Shown here one piece after another: positions 1 to 6,217 of a stretch of DNA of 12,017 nt. The translations under genes were made by a program, and so were the position numbers. The notes beneath the pieces were generated by a model that made no database searches, was not told where the DNA came from, and worked only from the letters and a program-made list of their open reading frames with translations. This DNA comes from Lachnospiraceae bacterium UBA3863. Lineage in GTDB: Bacteria > Bacillota > Clostridia > Lachnospirales > Lachnospiraceae. The stretch is taken from positions 1 to 12,017 of the forward strand of contig DGGX01000081.1 in assembly GCA_002392385.1 (NCBI GenBank), written 5' to 3'. Within the stretch, counting starts at the first letter, position 1; each line of letters opens with the position of its first letter.

Positions 1-1119
1 CAGCGCGCCGCAATTGACGGCGATGAAAGGCTTGTTCCGGCGGGCACTGGCATTGTGGATCGCCTGGGCAAAAACGTCCTTGCCCACACCGCTCTCGCCC
101 AGAATGAGCACGTTGCTGTCCGTGCCGGCGATCAGGTTCGCCTTGCGGATGGCGGAGCGGATGGGTGTGCTGACGCCCACTACGTCGCTGAAGGAGAGGA
201 TGGCGGAGTTGCCCATCTTTTTCGCGATCCGTCGGCTCTCGATCTGGGGAGTGGTGATGTAGAGGATCACGCCCTCGGCATCGATGACGGGCTGGCGGTA
301 GACGTCGCAGGTGATCTGGCAGTTGACAGAGCGGCCGCCCACCGTGACGGTGACCGGCTGATCAGCCACGTGGTTCTTGTGGGCGATCATCTGCCACAGC
401 GGCTCATTGCCCTCCGGCGGCAGGAAATCCTGCAGCGGGGAGAACCACACATCTGCAGCCGGCACGCCCAGAGCTTTGAACAGCATCTCGTTGGTGTACA
501 GGATCGTGTTCTGACCGGGGTACATGTCGGTGTCCACGATGAGCAGACCGGTCTTCTCCCGGTTGTACAGGTGCATGGAGGTCTGGTTGAAGTGCAGGGT
601 CATCTCCAGATCGTGGACCAGCGCATTCAGAGTAAGCATGTAATCCGGGTCAGCCCGGTGTCTGCTCACGATCAGCGCAATGCCGCCCAGCCGGAGAGGC
701 GCGTTGTCCTCGGGGTCGTTCTGCACGGATTTATGGAGATGGATATGCACATAGTAGAGGGCATAGTCCCGGAGCAGGGGCAGTTCATTCTCGTCGCCGA
801 TGCTGTACGTGGAGATCTGGTAGGCCAGTCCGTTGGTCACGGCGTTGATGCCGATCTCCTCCCTGCGCCAGATGGTGCCCGGGACGATGCCGGCCTGCAT
901 GAGCCGCTCGGTCTTGTCCCCGGGACCATACAGGCTGATCAGGTACCCGTCCGAATCAAAGAAAGCGAGAGAAGCCCGGAAAGAATCGGAAGTCGGGTTC
1001 TGGTATATACTTTTGAGATTGCGTGTGAGATAGGAATACTGCCACTGGACCGCCTTACAGTGCCGCTCGAAGTCGCTCCTGTCCGCCATCGGGAGAGCAG
1101 AAGGGTACATAGATGACAT
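1..1119 (-). CDS. Sigma-54-dependent transcriptional activator (GAF-PAS-AAA+), 3' end cut by the window
   Basis: Bacterial enhancer-binding protein that would use ATP hydrolysis to open sigma-54 RNA polymerase promoters. The visible 373 residues read as an N-terminal GAF-like sensor (about 45-165, with the AcoR-like stretch IWRREEIGINAVTNG at 83-97), a PAS-like domain (about 185-290), then the beginning of the AAA+ sigma-54 interaction domain with Walker A GESGVGKD at 341-348 and FIAVNCGAL at 365-373. The GAFTGA loop, Walker B and the expected Fis-type HTH lie outside the window. The ATG at 1119 is preferred because AAAGGAG sits 7 nt upstream; a second ATG at 1110 is less well placed. The gene diverges from a sigma-54-driven operon, so it very likely controls that operon and the one starting near 3615. 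The ligand is unknown. Family call is firm; the targets are inferred from context. Confidence 0.93.
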   Translation of the reverse strand, partial: MSSMYPSALPMADRSDFERHCKAVQWQYSYLTRNLKSIYQNPTSDSFRASLAFFDSDGYLISLYGPGDKTERLMQAGIVPGTIWRREEIGINAVTNGLAYQISTYSIGDENELPLLRDYALYYVHIHLHKSVQNDPEDNAPLRLGGIALIVSRHRADPDYMLTLNALVHDLEMTLHFNQTSMHLYNREKTGLLIVDTDMYPGQNTILYTNEMLFKALGVPAADVWFSPLQDFLPPEGNEPLWQMIAHKNHVADQPVTVTVGGRSVNCQITCDVYRQPVIDAEGVILYITTPQIESRRIAKKMGNSAILSFSDVVGVSTPIRSAIRKANLIAGTDSNVLILGESGVGKDVFAQAIHNASARRNKPFIAVNCGAL

Positions 1120-1166
1120 ATACAGACTCCTTTGAAGAACTTGACACGCCTGGATGAAACAGTCAC

Positions 1167-1195
1167 AGTATACCATTTCTGTGCCATTGTGTCAA
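1167..1195 (-). promoter_or_regulatory. Sigma-70-type promoter of the activator gene
   Basis: On the minus strand TTGACA (1195-1190) is followed by a 17-nt spacer and TATACT (1172-1167). This is a perfect -35 and a 5/6 match at -10, and it would start transcription near 1160, giving a leader of about 40 nt. The -35 box and part of the spacer lie inside the TGTGCCA-T-TGTGTCA repeat at 1180-1194, so a protein bound there would block this promoter. Confidence 0.72.
1180..1194 (+). promoter_or_regulatory. Candidate activator-binding site (tandem TGTGNCA heptamers)
   Basis: TGTGCCA-T-TGTGTCA, a direct repeat of a heptamer with 8-nt period. It matches 13 of 15 positions with TGTGACA-T-TGTGCCA at 3492-3506, upstream of the second sigma-54 promoter. 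It lies about 60-75 bp upstream of the -24 element at 1254, a normal distance for an enhancer-type site. A nearby inverted repeat, TGCCA-CTT-TGGCA at 1198-1210, may be part of the same site. That this is the binding site of the neighbouring activator is inference. Confidence 0.5.
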
Positions 1196-1253
1196 AATGC
1201 CACTTTGGCAGGGAAAAGGACCGGGAAGGGATCGGAAAAGGGATCAAATAAAC

Positions 1254-1269
1254 TGGCACGGTTATTGCT
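1254..1269 (+). promoter_or_regulatory. Sigma-54 (-24/-12) promoter of the dehydrogenase operon
   Basis: TGGCACG-GTTA-TTGCT matches the sigma-54 consensus TGGCACG-N4-TTGC(A/T) essentially perfectly, with the GG and GC dinucleotides in the right phase. It predicts a start near 1280 and a leader of about 150 nt before the ATG at 1433. The divergent activator encoded next door strongly supports the call. Confidence 0.93.
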
Positions 1270-1280
1270 CAATATATAGG

Positions 1281-1432
1281 CATACAAATAAGGCAGCCCC
1301 CCTGCTGCGTGTCACAGAGAGGAGACGGGGTGCCGTTTTTATCGGATATCCTTTGGGGAGCTTGCTCCCCGAAAAACGAGAACCCCTCGCTGACAGGCGG
1401 ACAAGGCGCTAAGCGCCGGAAAGGAATTCATC
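1281..1432 (+). promoter_or_regulatory. Structured 5' leader with several hairpins
   Basis: The predicted leader of the dehydrogenase mRNA is long and folds readily. Visible pieces are GCAGC/GCTGC (1293-1297 with 1304-1308), GGGGAG-CTTG-CTCCCC (1355-1370) with extended flanks and an outer arm CGTTTTT/AAAAACG (1334-1340 with 1372-1378), and GGCGC-TAA-GCGCC (1405-1417) directly before the ribosome binding site GGAAAGGA. It may act in mRNA stability or translation control. I do not recognise a known riboswitch. Confidence 0.4.
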
Positions 1433-2404
1433 ATGAGCAAAGAAAAGATCGGTTTCATCGGCCTCGGTACCATGGGTTTTGCCATGTGCTACGGCCTCTT
1501 TAAGAGCGGCTACTCCATCGTCCTCCCCACCTACAGGAGAGAGATCGACCAGAGCGCGGGATTCATCCCGCTGGCTCCCACCCTGGAAGCCAAGATCGCC
1601 CTCTACGACGAGATGCTGAACAATGGCTGCGAAGGCGCAGAGAACTCTGCCGAACTCTTTAAGAAGAGCGACGTCATCATGATCAGTATGCCCACCTCCC
1701 GCCAGGTGGAGATGAACATGTACGGCGAGGAGGGTATCCTCGCCAACGCCCGCCCCGGCACGGTCGTCATCGACCTGACCAGCGCGGACGCCACCAGCAC
1801 CAAGAAGCTGTACAAGGAGTGCGAGGCCAGGGGCATCGACCTGATCGACGCGCCTGTCAGCGGCGGCCAGGAAGGCGCCACCAAGCAGACCCTGACGGTC
1901 ATGGTGGGCGGCAAGGAGGAGGTCTTCAACAAGGTGAGACCGATCCTGGACACCATCGGCGATCCCAACAAGGTCCGCTATATCGGCCCCAGCGGGAGCG
2001 GCGACGCGATCAAGTGCATCAACAATTACATGTCCATGACCTGCTTCCTGGCGAGTGCGGAAGCCCTGACCGTGGCTGTCAAGGCCGGCATCGACCCGCA
2101 TGTGGCGTGTGATGTGATCGGAGGAGGCGGCGGCTCCTCCAACGCGACCACCTACAAGTTCCCGAAGCTGATGTTCACCGGCCAGGGCATGAACATGGCT
2201 GTGGACCTGATGAAGAAGGACATCGGACTGTACAACGGTCTGGCCAGGGACAATAAGGTGCCGACCATCTACGGCAGCACGACCTTCAATCTGTTTGAGA
2301 TGCGCTCGGGCGGCGGGGATGCCATGACGGATCTGAGCTGCACCGCCAGACAGTATGAGGACTGGACGGGTGTGAGCCTGTTCGGCATCGACAAGAAGGA
2401 TTGA
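1433..2404 (+). CDS. NAD(P)-dependent beta-hydroxyacid dehydrogenase (3-hydroxyisobutyrate dehydrogenase / tartronate semialdehyde reductase family)
   Basis: Predicted cytoplasmic oxidoreductase of 323 residues that would interconvert a beta-hydroxyacid and its semialdehyde. The Rossmann motif GFIGLGTMG (7-15) is followed by the substrate-binding signature DAPVSGG (139-145), the catalytic Lys194 with Asn197/Asn198 in IKCINNYM, and a C-terminal helical domain with the conserved DLMKKDIGL (258-266). The segment between the first beta strand and the SDV strand (about 32-80) is some 20 residues longer than is usual in the family. The ATG at 1433 is preceded by GGAAAGGA about 8-9 nt upstream. It is the first gene after the sigma-54 promoter at 1254, and only 5 nt separate it from the aldo/keto reductase, so the two are co-transcribed. 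The family is certain. The substrate is not, and the insertion argues against assigning garR or mmsB by name. Confidence 0.9.
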   Translation: MSKEKIGFIGLGTMGFAMCYGLFKSGYSIVLPTYRREIDQSAGFIPLAPTLEAKIALYDEMLNNGCEGAENSAELFKKSDVIMISMPTSRQVEMNMYGEEGILANARPGTVVIDLTSADATSTKKLYKECEARGIDLIDAPVSGGQEGATKQTLTVMVGGKEEVFNKVRPILDTIGDPNKVRYIGPSGSGDAIKCINNYMSMTCFLASAEALTVAVKAGIDPHVACDVIGGGGGSSNATTYKFPKLMFTGQGMNMAVDLMKKDIGLYNGLARDNKVPTIYGSTTFNLFEMRSGGGDAMTDLSCTARQYEDWTGVSLFGIDKKD

Positions 2405-2409
2405 GCGGA

Positions 2410-3399
2410 ATGGAAAACAGAATACTGGGAAGGGATCTGGAGGTCTCCCCGGTCGGTCTCGGCTGCATGGGCTTCTCCCATGCCTACGGGACTGCCGTGG
2501 ATGCTTCGGAAGCCATCCGCGCCATCCGCGAAGCCGTGGATATGGGGTATACCTTTTTCGACACGGCGGAGTGCTATCTCGGCACCAATGCGGACGGCAG
2601 CACGAGCTACAACGAAGAACTGGTCGGGAAGGCTCTGGCTGACTGCCGCAGCAGGGTCAAAGTGGCGACCAAATGCGGCGTGACCCACGACGGCAGGATG
2701 CTGGTCTTCGACTCCCGGCCGGAGACGATCCGCAAGTCCATCGACAGCAGTCTGCAGAGTCTGGGCATGGACCATGTGGACCTGTATTACCAGCACCGCA
2801 TCGACCCGAAGGTGGAGCCGGAGACGGTCGCCGGCGTCATGGCGGACCTGATCAGGGAGGGCAAGATCCTTCACTGGGGCATCTCCGAGACCAATGAGGA
2901 GTATCTGCGCAGGGCCCATGCGGTCTGCCCGGTCACCTGCATTCAGAACCGCTATTCCATGATGGCGCGGTGGCATGAGGCTCTGTTTCCGGTCCTGGAG
3001 GAACTGCAGATCGGCTATGTGGCCTTCTCGCCCCTTGCCAACGGAATCCTGACGGACGTCTTCTCCAAAGGAGAGAAGTTCGACCCGGAGGATTACAGGG
3101 GAGAGATGCCGCAGTACAGCGACGAGGCCTTCGATCAGAACCGCGGGCTGATGCAGCTCCTGCGGGATCTGGCGGCAGAGAAGCAGGCGACGCCCGCGCA
3201 GATCTCTCTGGCCTGGATGATGGGCCGGAAGCCCTATATCGTACCGATCCCCGGCTCCAGGAAGACAGAACGCATCCGGGAGAACCTGCATGCGGCAGAT
3301 ATCCGTCTGACGCAGGAGGAAGTGAAGGCCATCGACGGAAAACTGGCACAGATCCCGATGTCTGCGGTGTTTGGCGGACATGGAGCCAGGAAAGGGTGA
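2410..3399 (+). CDS. Aldo/keto reductase
   Basis: NADPH-type aldo/keto reductase of 329 residues, a TIM-barrel enzyme reducing a carbonyl group to an alcohol. The catalytic tetrad is complete: Asp51 and Tyr56 in FFDTAECY, Lys88 in VATKCGV and His129 in DLYYQHRID. The cofactor-binding segment PIPGSRKTERIRENL lies at 279-293, and the N-terminal LGCMGFSHAYG is typical of the AKR13/AKR11-like branch. The ATG at 2410 is chosen over the upstream in-frame TTG at 2401 because AAGGA at 2396-2400 is 9 nt before the ATG and has no spacing to the TTG, and because the protein then starts with the usual MENRILG. It is translationally close to the dehydrogenase upstream. No hairpin terminator is seen right after it; the next gap is regulatory. 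The substrate is unknown, presumably a sugar-derived or hydroxyacid-derived carbonyl. Confidence 0.92.
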   Translation: MENRILGRDLEVSPVGLGCMGFSHAYGTAVDASEAIRAIREAVDMGYTFFDTAECYLGTNADGSTSYNEELVGKALADCRSRVKVATKCGVTHDGRMLVFDSRPETIRKSIDSSLQSLGMDHVDLYYQHRIDPKVEPETVAGVMADLIREGKILHWGISETNEEYLRRAHAVCPVTCIQNRYSMMARWHEALFPVLEELQIGYVAFSPLANGILTDVFSKGEKFDPEDYRGEMPQYSDEAFDQNRGLMQLLRDLAAEKQATPAQISLAWMMGRKPYIVPIPGSRKTERIRENLHAADIRLTQEEVKAIDGKLAQIPMSAVFGGHGARKG

Positions 3400-3433
3400 A
3401 AAGGACACAGTATGACTGCCGAAGGGCAGGAAC

Positions 3434-3519
3434 TGTGCAACTGTGACAGTCATGACCGGGTGCCACTGCGTGTGACATTGCGAAGAAAAAGTGTGACATT
3501 GTGCCATTCCTGGCCAGGA
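3434..3519 (+). promoter_or_regulatory. Cluster of candidate activator-binding sites upstream of the second sigma-54 promoter
   Basis: Heptamer TGTGACA occurs at 3442-3448, 3471-3477 and 3492-3498, the last followed after one base by TGTGCCA (3500-3506). The 11-mer GTGTGACATTG is repeated exactly at 3470-3480 and 3491-3501, 21 bp apart, which is two helical turns and would place both copies on one DNA face. A perfect palindrome TCCTGGCCAGGA follows at 3508-3519. The cluster is about 80-150 bp upstream of the -24 element and shares its motif with 1180-1194. Binding by the encoded activator is inference. Confidence 0.55.
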
Positions 3520-3588
3520 GAGGCTGTCCTAAGGCAGGCAAAAAGGATCATTTCACTATTCACCTCCTAATCTCCGGTTTGTGGAGAC

Positions 3589-3604
3589 TGGCACGGTATT
3601 TGCT
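3589..3604 (+). promoter_or_regulatory. Sigma-54 (-24/-12) promoter of the SDR-MFS operon
   Basis: TGGCACG-GTAT-TTGCT again matches the sigma-54 consensus fully. The surroundings echo the first promoter: AC before the -24 box and CA plus ATATA just after the -12 box in both. Start expected near 3615, giving a short leader of about 37 nt to the ATG at 3652. Confidence 0.93.
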
Positions 3605-3651
3605 CATATACGTTATCAGAAAACAAAACATTTTTAAAAGGAGGAACCTGC

Positions 3652-4449
3652 ATGAAACAGTATGAGCTGGAAGGAAAGACAGCCGTCGTCACCGGCGCCA
3701 GCTACGGCATCGGCTACGCGATCGCTGAGCTCTACGCGGCGGAAGGCGCCAACGTCGTGATGGTCGCCCGCGGCAAGGAGAAGCTGGACAAGGCAGTGGC
3801 CGAGGTCGAGAAGGTCTGCACCAACGGAAACCGTGTGTTCGGCATGACCGGAGACGTGGCCTCCACAGAGGCAGCGAAGACCATCCTTGCCAAGGCCGTC
3901 GAGGAGTTCGGTAAGCTCGACATCCTTGTCAACAATGCCGGCGTGGGTGAGCAGTGGAGGATCGACTGCATCCCGGATGATGTCGTGGACAGCGTCATCG
4001 CCGTCAACTTCCGCGGGCCTGTGGTCTGGACCAGAGAGGCGCTTCAGTATATGCTTCCACAGAAGAGCGGCAGCATCATCAACGTCTCCTCCGTCAACGG
4101 CGTCCGTCCCATGTGCGGCAGTGTCTACGCCTCCACCAAGGGCGGCGTGAACACCCTGACCAGGAACACCGCCATCCGCTGCGTGGGCACCGGTGTCCGC
4201 TGCAACGCGGTCTGCCCCGGCTATACCATCACGCCCATGTCTCAGACCCAGGAAAAGGGCGCAGGTCTGGCGCCTGCCGGTCAGGACATGCTTCCGATCC
4301 TGCACACCCGTACCGTTCGCGAGAGCGAGACCATGCACGTGGCCTGCCAGCCCGAAGATCAGGCATACCTCGCTCTGTACCTCGCCAGTGACCGTTCCAA
4401 AGCGCTGCAGGGTCAGATCATCACCGTGGACAACGGCTCCTATCTGTAA
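3652..4449 (+). CDS. Short-chain dehydrogenase/reductase (classical SDR, FabG-like)
   Basis: Cytoplasmic NAD(P)(H)-dependent oxidoreductase of 265 residues, the normal size for a classical SDR. Cofactor motif TGASYGIG is at 14-21, NNAG at 94-97, and the catalytic set is Asn119, Ser147 (INVSSVNG), Tyr159 and Lys163 (YASTK). The C-terminal ALYLASD...VDNGSYL is the usual SDR ending. The ATG has an excellent ribosome binding site (AAAAGGAGG, 7 nt spacing). It is the first gene behind the sigma-54 promoter at 3589, and the MFS carrier follows after a hairpin. The loop between Ser147 and Tyr159 is one residue shorter than in E. coli FabG, and the substrate loop (about 195-225) is its own, so it is probably a catabolic alcohol or hydroxyacid dehydrogenase, not a fatty-acid FabG. 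The substrate is not known. Confidence 0.92.
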   Translation: MKQYELEGKTAVVTGASYGIGYAIAELYAAEGANVVMVARGKEKLDKAVAEVEKVCTNGNRVFGMTGDVASTEAAKTILAKAVEEFGKLDILVNNAGVGEQWRIDCIPDDVVDSVIAVNFRGPVVWTREALQYMLPQKSGSIINVSSVNGVRPMCGSVYASTKGGVNTLTRNTAIRCVGTGVRCNAVCPGYTITPMSQTQEKGAGLAPAGQDMLPILHTRTVRESETMHVACQPEDQAYLALYLASDRSKALQGQIITVDNGSYL

Positions 4450-4463
4450 GACGGACGCCGTTT

Positions 4464-4495
4464 CCGGCAGATCCCGCTGCCTCGGGATCTGCCGG
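4464..4495 (+). other. Intercistronic hairpin between SDR and MFS genes
   Basis: Perfect 13-bp stem CCGGCAGATCCCG / CGGGATCTGCCGG (4464-4476 with 4483-4495) and a 6-nt loop, 14 nt after the SDR stop. There is no T-run behind it, so it is more likely a 3'-end stabiliser or processing element that separates expression of the SDR from the carrier than a full terminator. Partial attenuation is possible. Confidence 0.6.
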
Positions 4496-4533
4496 CGTAA
4501 CACAACATTTCATGCATTGAAAGGGGAATTATC

Positions 4534-5772
4534 ATGCAGAAAGAAAAATTCAACAGCATAGCCATCAGAGCTATCGTCGTCGCCATCGTCTGCAACCTGC
4601 TCGGCGGCGCCCAGAACTGCTGGAGCATCCTGGGCAAGGGCATGATCGCCAACTACGGCTGGACAGCCGCGCAGGCCTCCGCGCCCTACACCGTACTGAC
4701 TATCTGCGCAGCCTGCTTCGCCTCCGTCGCCGGTATGATCGGTGACAGGAAAGGACCCAAGTACGGCATCATGCTGGCCGGCCTTCTGATGGGCGGCGGC
4801 CTGATCATCAGCGGATTTACTACTTCTCCGGTTCTGATGATCCTGTCTGCCGGTGTCATGATCGGCTGCGGCTCCACCGCGCTGACCGCCAACACCTCCC
4901 CGGGTGCCGTCAAGAACAGCCCCGCGAGCCGCGCAGGCCTTGTCTCCGGCCTCTGCACTGCCGGTATGGCGCTCGGCTCCCTGTACATGTCCCCCCTGAT
5001 CAACTTCCTGGTCAATAACTTCAGCGTCCGCACAGCATTTGTTACCGCCGGCACCATCGCCCTCGTCGGCATGATCGTCATCGGTTCCATGATGCCTACA
5101 CCGCCTCACCTGGCCACGTCCGTGCTGACTCCTGAGCAGGAAGCCGAGAGGGCGGCCCGTGACGCCAAGACCCTTTATAAGAGCAAACTGACCCCCGGCG
5201 AGGCTGTCAAGACCGCTCCTTTCTGGATGATGTTCATCGTGTATCTCTGCTGCCAGCTCCTCGGAAACCTGGTCGTCTCCCAGGCTGCCAGCATCGCTTC
5301 CGTACAGGCCAACTGGGAAGGCGGCTTCATCCTGGTCATGGTTCTCGCCATTGCCAATGGCTCCGGCCGTCTGCTGTCCGGCTTCTTCGCTGACAAGTTC
5401 GGCACCTTCGGCACCTACCAGATCGTGCTGACCATTCTGGGCGTCGTCATCGCTCTGTTCAGCTTCTTCCGCAGTCCCGGTCTCCTGATCCTCGGCGTCG
5501 TCATCATCGGTGTCTGCTACGGCGCTTCCGTCCCGCTGTCCGTCGACGCGGCCAGAGAGCTGTTCGGCGAGAAGTACCTCAGCACCATGACCGGTCTGAT
5601 CTGGCTGGCCTTCGGTATCAGCGGCATCTTCGGTTCCTCCATCGCCGCCTGGGCCTTCGACCGCACCGGCTCCTACACCGGCTCCTACATCATGGCTGTC
5701 TGCTTCTGCGTGCTTGGTCTCATTTTCGCGACCCTTATGCGCAAGGCTGTCCTGAAGGCGGAGAACGAGTGA
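4534..5772 (+). CDS. MFS transporter, OFA (oxalate/formate antiporter)-like
   Basis: Inner-membrane carrier of 412 residues with about 12 hydrophobic segments, matching the 12-TM major facilitator fold. The loop after TM2 carries the MFS signature-like GMIGDRKGPKYG (about 67-78), with the equivalent loop GFFADKFGTFG in the second half. The stretch before TM2, KGMIANYGWTAAQASAPYTV, resembles carboxylate carriers of the OFA and monocarboxylate type. A charged central loop (about 195-228, rich in Glu, Arg and Lys) joins the two halves. The start has AAAGGGGA 7 nt upstream. It is downstream of the SDR behind the sigma-54 promoter at 3589 and is followed by a strong hairpin, so it is probably the last gene of that operon. 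Uptake of an organic acid substrate for the linked dehydrogenases is inferred from family and context. Confidence 0.88.
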   Translation: MQKEKFNSIAIRAIVVAIVCNLLGGAQNCWSILGKGMIANYGWTAAQASAPYTVLTICAACFASVAGMIGDRKGPKYGIMLAGLLMGGGLIISGFTTSPVLMILSAGVMIGCGSTALTANTSPGAVKNSPASRAGLVSGLCTAGMALGSLYMSPLINFLVNNFSVRTAFVTAGTIALVGMIVIGSMMPTPPHLATSVLTPEQEAERAARDAKTLYKSKLTPGEAVKTAPFWMMFIVYLCCQLLGNLVVSQAASIASVQANWEGGFILVMVLAIANGSGRLLSGFFADKFGTFGTYQIVLTILGVVIALFSFFRSPGLLILGVVIIGVCYGASVPLSVDAARELFGEKYLSTMTGLIWLAFGISGIFGSSIAAWAFDRTGSYTGSYIMAVCFCVLGLIFATLMRKAVLKAENE

Positions 5773-5820
5773 TCATAAGAACTGAATGATCGGCGGCAGA
5801 ACAGCCGCATACGGAACTGC

Positions 5821-5863
5821 GCGGGGGCTTCCCAATATGGATCATATCCGGAGAAGCCCCCGC
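5821..5863 (+). terminator. GC-rich hairpin after the MFS gene
   Basis: An 11-bp perfect stem GCGGGGGCTTC / GAAGCCCCCGC (5821-5831 with 5853-5863). The 21-nt loop itself contains a small ATATG-GAT-CATAT hairpin. Position right after the carrier suggests a terminator, but the downstream GTTCTATAAG has no good T-run, so termination may be partial and read-through into the hydratase gene is possible. Confidence 0.6.
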
Positions 5864-5872
5864 GTTCTATAA

Positions 5873-6142
5873 GAATCACAGAAGCGGACGTGTGGGGAAT
5901 GCAGCGTGGGAAGACTGCTGAATGACCATCTGACAGGAAGGCGCGCGCAGGCCGACGAAGGCCTGCACAAGACCAACATGCACACCTGGGGAGACCAGTA
6001 TGTCAACAGGACCATTCCGCCGCTGAGCGTGGAGGGACAGATCTACCCTGCTCTGTTCCTGGCCAGCGATCTGATGTCTCACGACATCACCGGCGTATGC
6101 CTTCCTGTGGACGCCGGGTCTTACATGCCCTACAGCAGGCCC
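5873..6142 (+). pseudogene. Remnant of an SDR gene (C-terminal end only)
   Basis: Conceptual translation gives about 90 residues that end as a classical SDR does: PALFLASDLMSHDITG, then the VDAGSYM terminus. The upstream part (LHKTNMHTWGDQYVNRTIPP) fits the variable substrate loop just before it. The cofactor motif TGxxxGIG, NNAG and the Ser-Tyr-Lys catalytic residues are all missing, so it cannot work as a dehydrogenase. The reading frame is closed upstream by TAA at 5870, just after the hairpin behind the MFS gene. It has no stop of its own and stays open into the MaoC-like gene at 6218. The ending resembles that of the intact SDR at 3652 (ALYLASD, VDNGSYL), but it is clearly a different member of the family. 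Most likely a relic of a deletion; a GTG at 5906 with a weak GGGGA could in principle start a 412-residue fused product. Confidence 0.72.
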
Positions 6143-6217
6143 TGTTATGGACTACAATCTACACAGAAGGTATCTGTTGTAATGATTAACACAATTCTAT
6201 TTCAGGAGGGTAAACAA

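Noticed and set aside
55..1116. Long plus-strand open frame of 353 codons
   Set aside because: It is antisense to the sigma-54 activator, whose domains are clear. Its translation is rich in His, Asp, Gly and Val with no recognisable motif, as expected opposite GC-rich coding DNA.
2401..2409. TTG start for the aldo/keto reductase, three codons upstream
   Set aside because: The ribosome binding site AAGGA ends directly at this TTG, leaving no spacing, while it is 9 nt from the ATG at 2410.
2269..3507. Minus-strand open frame of 412 codons
   Set aside because: It lies opposite the aldo/keto reductase with its full catalytic tetrad, has no family features and covers the regulatory gap.
3634..4503. 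Minus-strand open frame of 289 codons
   Set aside because: It mirrors the SDR gene and has low-complexity Asp/Gly/His composition; no ribosome binding site.
4510..5109. Minus-strand open frame of 199 codons
   Set aside because: Shadow of the MFS gene, highly charged and repetitive composition without a domain.
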